Assembly (NCBI GenBank): GCA_002307065.1
Contig: DBTN01000011.1
Location: forward strand, 1 to 64,000
Direction: 5' to 3'
From: Akkermansiaceae bacterium UBA1315
Lineage (GTDB): Bacteria > Verrucomicrobiota > Verrucomicrobiia > Verrucomicrobiales > Akkermansiaceae
Length of the DNA stretch: 64,000 nucleotides
The notes under the pieces are model-generated. The model saw nothing but the letters and a program-made list of their open reading frames with translations. It was not told the DNA's origin and did not search any database. Position numbers and translations under genes: made by a program. This document shows, piece after piece, positions 36,100 to 44,220 of the stretch (the stretch's first letter is position 1; each line of letters opens with the position of its first letter).

Positions 36100-36951
36100 A
36101 TGAAAAAAATCATCTATCTACTCATTGTCGGCGCGATGTCTTCCTTCGTCAGTGGTCAAGTGATATTGACTCCGGTTCAGGATCGCGATGTCTACCAGGG
36201 GACCGGCTTGCCAACGAGTACCCCTTACAGCTTGGGGGTTAGTTCTTCGGTTGCGTTTGGAGGAGGTCATTCCCAAAAATCTTTGGTGCAGTTCGATGTC
36301 ACCGAAACATCCACCGGCATGACCGCCGAGGAAGTGGGGAGTGCGAAATTGAGATTATATGTTTTGTCTCCCGAGGTTTATCCTAGCGGCGAAACTATCG
36401 GTGGCGATCTCCAAGTCTATCTTCAACAAACTGCTTGGACGAGTACGAACCTGTTTTGGAATTCATTCAGCCCCGGGGCCTTCGTCAATACGCTGACTCT
36501 CACAGCCGATCACGATCTGGGTGATGGCTGGGGAACTTGGGTCTATCCCATCGATATTTGGGTGGAAGTCGACGTGACAAGCGCGGTGAAATCATGGCTT
36601 GCGGGAACGGATCCAAACTATGGCTTTATCCTATCTCCTGACGAAACCGGATCTCCGACTTTGAGTTCCGTGTTCGCTGCGTCGAATACCGGTTTTAAGC
36701 CCGAGCTAGTGATCACCGAGGCCGCGCCTCCCGAATTAAAAATCACCGATTTTTCATTCGATGGGGTGAAGGTGAATCTCGCGTGGAACTCCAAAAACGG
36801 AACGAGCTATGTGGTGAGAGAGTCTCCCGATTTGGTCAATTGGACGGATCGATTCACGGTGACCGCGACGGGAGCGGCGACTTCCGCTGTTTTTGACGGA
36901 ACGATTTATCCAGAGAAAAAAGCATTTTATATCGTGGTGCAACTTCCGTGA
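36100..36951 (+). CDS. Secreted DNRLRE/CBM96-like protein, partner of the TonB receptor
   Basis: 283 residues. It has a signal peptide (MKKIIYLLIVGAMSSFVSG), a beta-rich domain like that of the PEP-CTERM protein at 31.9 kb (KSLVQFDV..., IWVEVDVTSAVKSWLAG), and a C-terminal ~75-residue module (SYVVRESPDLVNWTDRF) that I have seen at the ends of many verrucomicrobial secreted proteins. No PEP-CTERM tail. It starts 10 bases after the receptor gene and must be co-transcribed with it, so it is a candidate substrate-capture or surface accessory protein. Confidence 0.78.
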   Translation: MKKIIYLLIVGAMSSFVSGQVILTPVQDRDVYQGTGLPTSTPYSLGVSSSVAFGGGHSQKSLVQFDVTETSTGMTAEEVGSAKLRLYVLSPEVYPSGETIGGDLQVYLQQTAWTSTNLFWNSFSPGAFVNTLTLTADHDLGDGWGTWVYPIDIWVEVDVTSAVKSWLAGTDPNYGFILSPDETGSPTLSSVFAASNTGFKPELVITEAAPPELKITDFSFDGVKVNLAWNSKNGTSYVVRESPDLVNWTDRFTVTATGAATSAVFDGTIYPEKKAFYIVVQLP

Positions 36952-37000
36952 CGATGGGCAAGATGCCGGGGATCCGTAGGCGAGGATCCCCGGCGACAGG

Positions 37001-37921
37001 TCAAGCTGCCTCTTTCATCAGTCGATCAAGAATCGAAGATCCCGAGAGCCGCTTCATCCGGTTCTCGGTATAAATTTTTCTCAATTTTCTGAAAGGCACC
37101 CGGAAGCCCTTTCCAATGGTGAGATACGACCACCAGCCACAGCGAAGAGCTCTTATTTTGGCATTTTTTGCATAATCCGGTGAAGGGAGGCGTATCCCGC
37201 TGAGATGATTTTTTTTCTCGAAGAGAATCATTAAGTTCCCTTCTTGGACCTTAGCGATTACGTCAAAATGGCTACTGGCGCATGCGGCCAAAGTTTCGGC
37301 GTCGAAGTAGTAGAGGTGTGCCTTGAAGTATCGGTTTGAAGGTGAGATCGAAGGAGATAGTCCCCACGGCACCTCGATGAGCAGACGCCCACCCGGATTG
37401 AGGAGGTCATAGAGCTTTTCAAAGACTTGCTGCGGTGATGGGAGATGTTCCATGACATGAAACATCGTGATCGTGTCGTAACGGCCTTCCAGATTCGCAA
37501 GTTCTTGCGTGCGGATGTTTGCACCATATTCAGATCTCGCGAACTCGGAATAACCGACGTTGGGCTCAGCTCCTTCGGCTTTCAATCCGGAGCGGCTGCA
37601 AATCGTGACGAATTCTCCGCTGCCAGCGCCGATATCGAGAAGGCTGCCGCTGGTGATACCGTTGGCACGGAGGAATTTCGCACGGCTCAGCGCGAGTCCG
37701 GCGGATCGATGGATGTGTTTAGGTTTTGGATGATAAGTCTTTTTGTAATCCAGTCGGTATTCCGTGGCGTAATAATGTCTGAGTTCTTCTGGTGAAGGAA
37801 GAGGGAGTTGTTGGATCAAGCCGCAATCGTCGCAAAGATAGATATTCAATTCTTTGCCGGATTTGCAGTCTTTTTGGGAGATAAGGGAGAAGTGGGTGCC
37901 GTTGCAGAGGGCGCAGTTCAT
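37001..37921 (-). CDS. SAM-dependent methyltransferase with N-terminal zinc ribbon
   Basis: 306 residues. An N-terminal Cys knuckle pair (CALC, CDDC, residues 3-33) is followed by a class I methyltransferase core: LLDIGAGSGEFV (motif I, near residue 93), AEGAEPNVGYSEFA, and YDTITMFHVMEHLPSPQQ. This architecture is common in methyltransferases of surface polysaccharide or unusual sugar synthesis, but no sugar genes are nearby. The gene lies in a stretch lacking the ACCGGT motif, which may point to later acquisition. The substrate cannot be deduced. Confidence 0.85.
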   Translation of the reverse strand: MNCALCNGTHFSLISQKDCKSGKELNIYLCDDCGLIQQLPLPSPEELRHYYATEYRLDYKKTYHPKPKHIHRSAGLALSRAKFLRANGITSGSLLDIGAGSGEFVTICSRSGLKAEGAEPNVGYSEFARSEYGANIRTQELANLEGRYDTITMFHVMEHLPSPQQVFEKLYDLLNPGGRLLIEVPWGLSPSISPSNRYFKAHLYYFDAETLAACASSHFDVIAKVQEGNLMILFEKKNHLSGIRLPSPDYAKNAKIRALRCGWWSYLTIGKGFRVPFRKLRKIYTENRMKRLSGSSILDRLMKEAA

Positions 37922-38088
37922 GTGGTTTCCAATTAAAGTTGAGGGTCGCCTTCAGGACGTCAGTGCCAGAAGGCAAGCAGACGCGAATTCGCGCGCGTGC
38001 GGAACACGGCGGAGCAACGGGCTCCGGCCAGTGTGAAGGGTGGCCGCGATGGCCTTGGTTAAGCCGTGGGGCTCTACGCAAGAGCTCC
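37922..38088. other. Short gene-free spacer
   Basis: 167 bases between the methyltransferase start and the stop of the His-rich protein gene. I see no RNA, repeat or terminator structure here that I can support. Confidence 0.5.
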
Positions 38089-38451
38089 TTAAATCAGCGG
38101 CGGTAGGTCAACTTGATGGAAAACCGGGTCTGGAGTTTTTTCGTTTTCCCCAGATAAGAAAGCGCGGCGGGGCGGAAAAAATCGAATCTTCTGAAGGTTC
38201 CTGTCGGTGCAGGTTTCAACATGAAAATCCGCAACAAAATGAGAGTGGAAACCGGACGTTTTTGCGTCGTCCGTTGAAAAAGGGGCAGCCATCGGAAGAA
38301 AATCAGAGGCTGTGATTTCGTGAGGGGGTAGAAATTCGTGACCCGATCCGTGTGGATGGCTGTGGCTGCTCAATTCCGCGCCTGGCTCCCAAGATACAAA
38401 AATTCCTGTCATCACAAAAGCGGTGACAAGCCATTGGAAGAAAAGGGGCAT
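38089..38451 (-). CDS. Small His-rich membrane/periplasmic protein (second of two)
   Basis: About 120 residues from MPLFFQWLVTAFVMTGIFVSW, an N-terminal membrane helix or signal anchor. A histidine-rich segment (SSHSHPHGSGHEFLPPHE) and HSHFVADFH follow, and it ends in VDLPPLI. Histidine clusters like these usually bind Zn, Co, Ni or Cu. A longer start (38487 or 38505) would run into a perfect hairpin, so the internal ATG is preferred. It resembles in layout the protein at 39.0-39.4 kb. Context points to a periplasmic metal-binding accessory of the ZnuD-like receptor; coding status is moderately sure. Confidence 0.6.
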   Translation of the reverse strand: MPLFFQWLVTAFVMTGIFVSWEPGAELSSHSHPHGSGHEFLPPHEITASDFLPMAAPFSTDDAKTSGFHSHFVADFHVETCTDRNLQKIRFFPPRRAFLSGENEKTPDPVFHQVDLPPLI

Positions 38452-38478
38452 TTCGTTTTCTGAGAAGAGAGCAAGGCG

Positions 38479-38502
38479 GTGCGGCATGTCAGGATGCCGC
38501 AC
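38479..38502. terminator. Perfect hairpin between two genes of the metal cluster
   Basis: 9-bp inverted repeat GTGCGGCAT/ATGCCGCAC with a 6-base loop. No T tract follows on the minus strand, so it is more likely an attenuating or mRNA-stabilising hairpin than a full terminator. Confidence 0.5.
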
Positions 38503-38513
38503 CACGTTTAGAT

Positions 38514-38858
38514 TTACTCAAGAATCTTTACGGAAATGGGCTTGAGTTTTTCGCCCTTTTTCTCGACTTCGATTTCAAGGTTCTGACCTTCTTTCAGAGC
38601 GTCGAACTCGACGTCTTTATCTCCCTGAGTGAGCTTGGTTTTGCTCTTGAGATAAAGCTCGATGATTTTGCCATCGGTCAGTTTGACGTAGATCTCTTTT
38701 TCTTCGGGGTCGACTTTGTGAGCGGTGCCTTTGTAGGTGCCGGACTCGACAACCGCCGTCTCGGCAATTTCCGCTCCTGCTGTGGTTTTGTCATCCTCTG
38801 CGTGAAGCGGAGCAGACAGTGCAAAGGCGAGAAGGGTAATGTTTATCAGTGGTTTCAT
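38514..38858 (-). CDS. Small periplasmic protein of the metal cluster
   Basis: 114 residues with a clear signal peptide (MKPLINITLLAFALSAPLHA) and a small Lys/Glu-rich beta domain (TAHKVDPEEKEIYVKLTDGKIIELYLKSKTKL...EVEKKGEKLKPISVKILE) resembling an OB-like or DUF5666-type fold. There are no cysteines and few histidines, so no obvious metal site. It lies between the two His-rich genes on the same strand and is probably co-transcribed with the ZnuD-like receptor. Confidence 0.75.
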   Translation of the reverse strand: MKPLINITLLAFALSAPLHAEDDKTTAGAEIAETAVVESGTYKGTAHKVDPEEKEIYVKLTDGKIIELYLKSKTKLTQGDKDVEFDALKEGQNLEIEVEKKGEKLKPISVKILE

Positions 38859-39017
38859 AGTTTGGATTTCAGTTTTTGGTTATGGGAGAATGAGTAAAAA
38901 TCGGTGCCGTCAGCGGCCATCGTGAACACGTGGCGACGGTGTAGCTGAGTGGCGCGTCTTTAAGAAGACACGGAGCGCGGCAGAAAAAGAGGCGGCTGCC
39001 GAGCAGGAAAGGCCCAG

Positions 39018-39437
39018 TTAGGCGACCTGAGGAGGGCGCATCATAAGATCTCCCGGGCGTTGCCAGCCATTGCGTTGATCCACAACAACCGCAAGTCGTC
39101 CAGTGATCGATTGAAGCACTGGGGGAGAAGAGAACGTGAGCACGGTGGCGGGGGCGTCCACGGAGGTAGGAATCCAATGCGTGTGCTTCTGCGGATCATG
39201 CGTCGCCCCCGGGCTTTCGTTTTCGCCCGCTTTGGCAAAGGACTGATAATCGGGATGACTGTGATTCACTCCTCGGGAGGATGAGTGGGAATGGCTCATC
39301 TCCAACATGCGTGGCGAGTGAATGCCAAAAGCGATGACCACGGCAACGATCATCCCTACGCTCTTGAGGAGCAGAGGGAGTAAGAGTTGCCGCTTGAAAG
39401 AAGTCACAAGCGGAATGAAGCGAGGATATTTCCTCAA
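39018..39437 (-). CDS. Small His-rich membrane/periplasmic protein (first of two)
   Basis: 139 residues: a basic start, one transmembrane helix (about residues 21-41), then a Ser/His-rich segment (MSHSHSSSRGVNHSHPD) and HDPQKHTHW. The C terminus is GDLMMRPPQVA. The layout (membrane helix, His cluster, hydrophobic PPxx end) matches the protein at 38.1-38.45 kb. The His clusters suggest transition-metal binding on the periplasmic side. It lies 29 bases behind the ZnuD-like receptor gene. Confidence 0.7.
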   Translation of the reverse strand: MRKYPRFIPLVTSFKRQLLLPLLLKSVGMIVAVVIAFGIHSPRMLEMSHSHSSSRGVNHSHPDYQSFAKAGENESPGATHDPQKHTHWIPTSVDAPATVLTFSSPPVLQSITGRLAVVVDQRNGWQRPGDLMMRPPQVA

Positions 39438-39466
39438 TCAAGTGAAAATGTTTATCTTTTTCTCTC

Positions 39467-41614
39467 TCAAAAGGTATACCTCATTCCCAAAGTTAAGCCT
39501 CGGCCGGGGAGCGGCGCGACATCTTTGCGGAATGAGGTAGAGACGCGGGCTTCTTCGTCCAGGAGGTTTGTGGCGCGGAGGAAGACCATGAGTTCCTGAG
39601 AGTTGATGGAAAATGTTCGGGCGAGATCCGCATTCAGCATCGTATAAGCATCCGAGCGGAGTTCGGCGCGCGGAGCGGGTTTTACACGATCTTGCTCAGT
39701 GGCATGGCGAATTTCTAGGCCTGCGGTCCAATGTTCCTGCTGCCATTCCAATCGCGCGCCGAAACGGAGAGGAGGCATCCGTGGGATCGGTTCGTTGTCT
39801 GTGGTGTTTTCGGCCCGAACGTAGTCGCTCATGAGGGAGAGCGTCAGGGGTTCGCTGAGCTTCCAATCAAGTTCCGCTTCGAAACCGGTGAACGTTGCAG
39901 CTCGTTCGATGTATTGGACGGCTCTGCCGAAACCGCCGGTGAGTTCTGGAGATTCTTGGAGGAAAATGAAGTTATCAAAATCGTAGTGGTAAGTGTTGAA
40001 TCTCGCGGTGATGGGCCCTTTTTCCGCTTCAATTCCAAGTTCGTAGCCGACGGATTTTTCCAATCCGAGAGGGGTGCCATCCAGGTCGCCACCGATGAGA
40101 AATCGACCGATGCCTGCGTTGTTCCAGAATGCGTAGCGCTCGGTGGCGGTCGGGATTCGTTCCATCCGGGAAAAGATGCCGGTGATGCTGAGGCGGTCGA
40201 GCGGGCCGAGGTTTTCCCGTTGCCATGCGATGGATGCGGAGAGGCTGTTAGAAACTTCCCGTTCCCGAGTGGTATAACCTTCGTTTTCCAGACTGAGGTC
40301 TTCGACCTGTGAAGTTTCCAGCCGATGCCCCAAGCGGGCGGTCCACTCGCCGCGTTCGAAGGTTTCGAGGAAATAGATGCCGGCGCCTTTGGTTTCGAAC
40401 TTTCCTTCGACTTGCTGAAGATCGGGCGGTGGGAAAATCGCGCGTAAACTTTCAAAGTCTTCCCGGTTTCCGGAAATGCCGATGATTCCGGTCAGGCCGT
40501 CGAATCCTCGGTGATGAAAGTCGATGCGGCCTTCGGTCGTCTTTTTTTCCAAACCGGTGTCGAGAAAATCCCGGCCCTCGTCTTTTCCTCGGCCTTTGAA
40601 AAACTCACCGTGGCTGTAGGAACCGTGAGCGAGTCGAGATTCGATTTTTGAAATGAAGCCGGAATCGAGGTCGATACGGGCTTCGAGATCATATCGGTCC
40701 AGCTCCATATCGAGACGGTGGTCGCCGAAAAGATCGGTCGCGTCGCCCGGGAAAAAGTAGGGGACTCCATAACGACTATCGAAGCGGGAGTATGAAAAAC
40801 CGAGCAGCAGCGGAAGATCTTCCGGGAGAAAGGAAACACCTGCCGACCACGTTGAGCTGTCGTGGTAAGAGTTCGGCAAGGTTCCGTCTGGATTTGGAAC
40901 CGGCACGGATTGGCCCAAGCTGGGATCGTAAACTTGAGGGGATTCCGTGCTTTCGTAATCCTCGCTGCGGGCGCGGGAGGGGATCGAGATGTCACCTGAG
41001 TCGCGGGCTGAGCCAGTCAGCCGAAAGATGACCGGACCGGTTTTCAGCGACAGAAGTCCGGCGCTTGATAAACCGTCACCATTGGTTTCATAGCGGCTTT
41101 CCCAATCGCCGGAAACCGGTCGATCTGGCAATTCCCGCGCGATGACTTTGCTTCGGGAATTGACCGCGCCGCCGATGGCAGAATTTCCGTAAAGCAGGGA
41201 AGCCGGGCCGCGGTGGACTTCCGCGTTTTCTAACAGGAAAGGCTCCACGGCGACTCCGTGATCGGGGCTGACATCCGAAAGATCAAAAGTTCCCAAGTTG
41301 TCGGTCAAGGTTCTGACGCGAACCCCTTCAAATCCACGAATGACCGGTCGGCTCGCGCCGGGTCCGTAATAAGCGGAGGAAACTCCCGGTTCCCAACCCA
41401 ACGTTTCTCCCAGCGTGTTGGTCGCGTTTCGTCTGAGGGATTCTTCGGAAATAATGCCCACCGATTGCATGGAGGCCTCTCCCAATGGGGTCGGTTTTGT
41501 CTTCTCTGCACTGACGATCATTTCATCCAGCTCTTCTGCGACGATGATGGGTTCATCCTGAGCATGAAGCGGTAAGAGCAATGGGGCAGTGAAAAAAGCA
41601 ATCCGGTAAAACAT
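39467..41614 (-). CDS. ZnuD-like TonB-dependent receptor (zinc uptake)
   Basis: 715 residues. A signal peptide (cut near LHA) precedes a plug domain (SRPVIRGFEGVRVRTLTDNLGTFDLSDVSPDHGVAVEPFLLENAEVHRGPASLLYG) and a beta barrel whose end, RVSTSFRKDVAPLPGRGLTLGMRYTF, is characteristic of the ZnuD family of outer-membrane zinc receptors. It lacks the long His-rich loop of Neisseria ZnuD; the separate His-rich proteins downstream may fill that role. It is divergent from two HxHYNWGF surface proteins across only 62 bases that hold a strong inverted and direct repeat, a likely Zur-type operator. Confidence 0.88.
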   Translation of the reverse strand: MFYRIAFFTAPLLLPLHAQDEPIIVAEELDEMIVSAEKTKPTPLGEASMQSVGIISEESLRRNATNTLGETLGWEPGVSSAYYGPGASRPVIRGFEGVRVRTLTDNLGTFDLSDVSPDHGVAVEPFLLENAEVHRGPASLLYGNSAIGGAVNSRSKVIARELPDRPVSGDWESRYETNGDGLSSAGLLSLKTGPVIFRLTGSARDSGDISIPSRARSEDYESTESPQVYDPSLGQSVPVPNPDGTLPNSYHDSSTWSAGVSFLPEDLPLLLGFSYSRFDSRYGVPYFFPGDATDLFGDHRLDMELDRYDLEARIDLDSGFISKIESRLAHGSYSHGEFFKGRGKDEGRDFLDTGLEKKTTEGRIDFHHRGFDGLTGIIGISGNREDFESLRAIFPPPDLQQVEGKFETKGAGIYFLETFERGEWTARLGHRLETSQVEDLSLENEGYTTREREVSNSLSASIAWQRENLGPLDRLSITGIFSRMERIPTATERYAFWNNAGIGRFLIGGDLDGTPLGLEKSVGYELGIEAEKGPITARFNTYHYDFDNFIFLQESPELTGGFGRAVQYIERAATFTGFEAELDWKLSEPLTLSLMSDYVRAENTTDNEPIPRMPPLRFGARLEWQQEHWTAGLEIRHATEQDRVKPAPRAELRSDAYTMLNADLARTFSINSQELMVFLRATNLLDEEARVSTSFRKDVAPLPGRGLTLGMRYTF

Positions 41615-41642
41615 GGATGCAGCCTTTTTATGTTTTATGGTT

Positions 41643-41674
41643 GCAAATGCAATACAATTGCTAATACAATTTGC
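41643..41674. promoter_or_regulatory. Candidate metal-regulator operator in the divergent promoter
   Basis: Between the receptor start (41614, minus) and the surface-protein start (41677, plus) lies a nested repeat: outer arms GCAAAT (41643-41648) and ATTTGC (41669-41674), inner perfect GCAAT-ACA-ATTGC (41649-41661), plus the direct repeat AATACAATT twice 12 bases apart. It occupies most of the 62-base gap, so a regulator bound here would block both promoters. Zur is an inference from the neighbouring genes. Confidence 0.55.
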
Positions 41675-41676
41675 CC

Positions 41677-43377
41677 ATGCGTTTCCGTTCCCTCCTTTCG
41701 GCGATCCTGTGCGTTTGCCCGGTCAGTCGGACCGAGGCGACCACGGCGACGGATCTGATGTTTGGGCATTACGAGATCCACATTGATTACACCGTCACGC
41801 CGGAAGATCCCGATGCCGGTTGGCAGTTTTCCGTTTCTTACGATCAAGATGATGACTTCAGTACTTCCGCCGGAGTCGTACGGATGGACCCGGATACGAC
41901 GACTTTTATCGCGTCTCCCAAAACGGCGATGACCATTCCGTCGCCCGCTGGAGTTTTTGCCCGCTTCGGTCCGGCGGGAACACCGATCTGGGTGATGCCG
42001 CAAAACGAGGTTTCAGGGACGCCCTTTCTCGGAGTGAGAACCACGATGGCTGCCGGTCTGTTTCAGGCGCGAGTCGGGGGAAACTACACTCCTAGTACTC
42101 AGGGAAGTGTTTCTCTCAAATTGATATCGGTCGAAGGAACCGGTCCAGACAACGGTGGAAAATTCGCGACTTGGAAGACCGAAAGTTTCGGGACGACGGT
42201 ATTTTCTTTCGATACCACCGATGGCATCAGCGACGCGGATGAAATTGCGACGATCCCGGTTTCGTCCCATACCCATTATAACTGGGGGTTTACCAAACCG
42301 GGTCTTTATCGAGTCACTTTCGAAGCCTCTGGAAAACTGATGCGCTCGTATGGGAATGTGATCACCCGTGCGAGGAAGACGTTTCTTTTCGCGGTGCCGG
42401 TTTCCTCTCGGGTGGGAGAGGCCGCAGAAATTCGCATCAGCTCTCTCTCGGAAGGCCCTGAGGTCATCGTCGCGGATCCTGCCAATCGGGTGGCCTATGC
42501 TCCGGATCAATCGATGATCGAAGTTGAAAAAGCGGCGACTGGATCTCTTGAGGTCTTCCCCTCCGCGCTTTGGGAAACGCCGATCGTGCTCGCGACCGAT
42601 GCGGTGGACTTTCCAGACAGCGTCGGGATTTCTCCGGAGCTTGCGTCGGCCGGCCTTTCGACAAACGAATGGTCCGGCCTTTCGTGGGAAATCGATGAAG
42701 TCCGAGGGCCGGGCCGCATGGTCGTCCTGGAAAACGATAGTGTGGTTCTCGATGAATCGGGCGGCACTATCGCCTTGCAGCCGGCGTCTTCACGAAATTT
42801 GACCGTTGCCTTTGAAGAAACCGGTATCTATCGGATGACGGGCACGGTCAGCGGAACGCGTGGCGGAAATCTGTTGAAATCCAAACCGGTGACCCTCGTT
42901 TTCGGAGCCGGTTTGACGGCTGAGTTCGACTACGCGGCCTGGCAAAACAGTTTTGAAAAAACCGCAGGTCTGCCAACCGGTACGCTGGTAGATCCACTTG
43001 CGGATTCCGACCATGATGGCGTTGCCAATGCCGCTGAGTTCGCCTTTTTCTGGCATGGGCTGGATCCGACCCGAGCGGATGGTGAAAAAATGCCGGGCGC
43101 TTTTCAGACAGCGGAAGGCTTCGGAGCGATCGGCTTTATCCGCGATACCTTCAAAGATCCACTCGATATGTCAAACTGGCAAATTGAGCCCTCCGCAAGC
43201 ACCGACTTGGTGAATTGGAGTCGCGCTCCTACCCGCACGGCGGGAGATCCCCTGGAAATTTTCGAGACTGGCATCGGGCCCGGGACCATTCCCGGACGCA
43301 TCACGAAACGCCAGTTGCGCGTGATGCCGGCGACGCAACCGAAAGCCTTTTTCCGATTTCACATCACACCTCCATGA
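41677..43377 (+). CDS. Secreted 'choice-of-anchor M' type surface protein
   Basis: 566 residues with a short signal peptide, then a domain ending in HTHYNWGFTKPGLYRVTFEASG (about residues 190-215), the hallmark of the actinobacterial surface-anchored (TIGR03769-like) domain. A second beta domain follows, and the C terminus (LVNWSRAPTRTAGD...AFFRFHITPP) is a verrucomicrobial secreted-protein tail. Family members often sit next to Zn/Mn ABC transporters, and the HxHYNW motif could bind metal. The ATG is at 41677, directly after the operator candidate. The stop overlaps the next gene by ATGA. Confidence 0.82.
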   Translation: MRFRSLLSAILCVCPVSRTEATTATDLMFGHYEIHIDYTVTPEDPDAGWQFSVSYDQDDDFSTSAGVVRMDPDTTTFIASPKTAMTIPSPAGVFARFGPAGTPIWVMPQNEVSGTPFLGVRTTMAAGLFQARVGGNYTPSTQGSVSLKLISVEGTGPDNGGKFATWKTESFGTTVFSFDTTDGISDADEIATIPVSSHTHYNWGFTKPGLYRVTFEASGKLMRSYGNVITRARKTFLFAVPVSSRVGEAAEIRISSLSEGPEVIVADPANRVAYAPDQSMIEVEKAATGSLEVFPSALWETPIVLATDAVDFPDSVGISPELASAGLSTNEWSGLSWEIDEVRGPGRMVVLENDSVVLDESGGTIALQPASSRNLTVAFEETGIYRMTGTVSGTRGGNLLKSKPVTLVFGAGLTAEFDYAAWQNSFEKTAGLPTGTLVDPLADSDHDGVANAAEFAFFWHGLDPTRADGEKMPGAFQTAEGFGAIGFIRDTFKDPLDMSNWQIEPSASTDLVNWSRAPTRTAGDPLEIFETGIGPGTIPGRITKRQLRVMPATQPKAFFRFHITPP

Positions 43378-44102
43378 AACCAAAAAACAACTGCATTTAT
43401 CATCGCTTCCCGCCCATCGCCCTCGCTGTGATCAGCGCCGCGCTCTTGTCGTCGGTCGCCCATGCGGCGACTTACACCCAAGGGCATGGCGATTTCGGTG
43501 CGGCTTATGAAGACGGAACGTTCGATTTCCATTTCCATGGCGAGGGTGCCACCATCGACGGCACCTACCGGGAAGATGAGGAATTCGCCATTTCCGATAT
43601 TATCGTCCTAGCCTCGGAAGAATCCATGATCACCTTGCCAATCGCCTTCTCACCGCTTGGTGCTGAGGTGGGTGATACGATTTGGGTGCTTCCAGAAGTT
43701 CAGAATCTCGCGCTTCCTTTCCTGGGCCTGGCGACAGAGGATTTATCGGGTTCGGAGTGGGGAAATATCACCTTCACCCTCGACTCGGTGGTGTCTCCCA
43801 GCGGAACCGGAGACTTCGCGTTGTGGCAATCGGGCTCGTTTGGTGAAGCGTTGGTGCGGATGTCCACCGCCGATCCAGGAGTGGATCAAGTGGTCTTGGC
43901 CCCGGGCAGTCATGCTCACTACAACTGGGGCTTTACGGAAGCTGGAAACTGGGAAATTCAAATCACGGTGAGTGGTACTCACATCACCGATGGTTTCGTT
44001 TCTGCGACACAGACGCTGAGCTTCCAGGTGATTCCTGAACCTTCCGCTGTTCTGTTAGGAGGCTTCGGCTTGCTTGGCCTCGCGATTCGTAGACGGCGAT
44101 AG
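43374..44102 (+). CDS. PEP-CTERM anchored 'choice-of-anchor M' protein
   Basis: 242 residues: a signal peptide (cut near AHA), a His-containing segment (TFDFHFHGEG), the same SHAHYNWGFTEAGNWEIQITVSG motif as the preceding protein, and a PEP-CTERM tail (IPEPSAVLLGGFGLLGLAIRRRR). It is thus a shorter, exosortase-sorted paralogue of its neighbour. The start codon overlaps the upstream stop (ATGA), so the pair is translationally coupled. A strong terminator follows, so this is a two-gene operon opposite the receptor. Confidence 0.85.
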   Translation: MKPKNNCIYHRFPPIALAVISAALLSSVAHAATYTQGHGDFGAAYEDGTFDFHFHGEGATIDGTYREDEEFAISDIIVLASEESMITLPIAFSPLGAEVGDTIWVLPEVQNLALPFLGLATEDLSGSEWGNITFTLDSVVSPSGTGDFALWQSGSFGEALVRMSTADPGVDQVVLAPGSHAHYNWGFTEAGNWEIQITVSGTHITDGFVSATQTLSFQVIPEPSAVLLGGFGLLGLAIRRRR

Positions 44103-44129
44103 AAAAAAGCCGGTCGGTGTTGCGTTCAC

Positions 44130-44166
44130 AGCGGGCGTTTGCGATTTGGCAAGCGCCCGCTTTTTT
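44130..44166 (+). terminator. Terminator after the choice-of-anchor M operon
   Basis: 8-bp stem AGCGGGCG/CGCCCGCT extended by TGC/GCA inside, followed by TTTTTT. Confidence 0.85.
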
Positions 44167-44220
44167 GGTTTGCGGGAGAAATCCGGTGCATGCCCTGCGG
44201 ATTCGCGGTAAGCTGCCCGA

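Noticed and set aside
37719..38081. Possible small gene upstream of the methyltransferase on the minus strand
   Set aside because: It overlaps the methyltransferase N terminus in another frame, and its composition (Arg/Pro/Leu-rich) is typical of a shadow frame.
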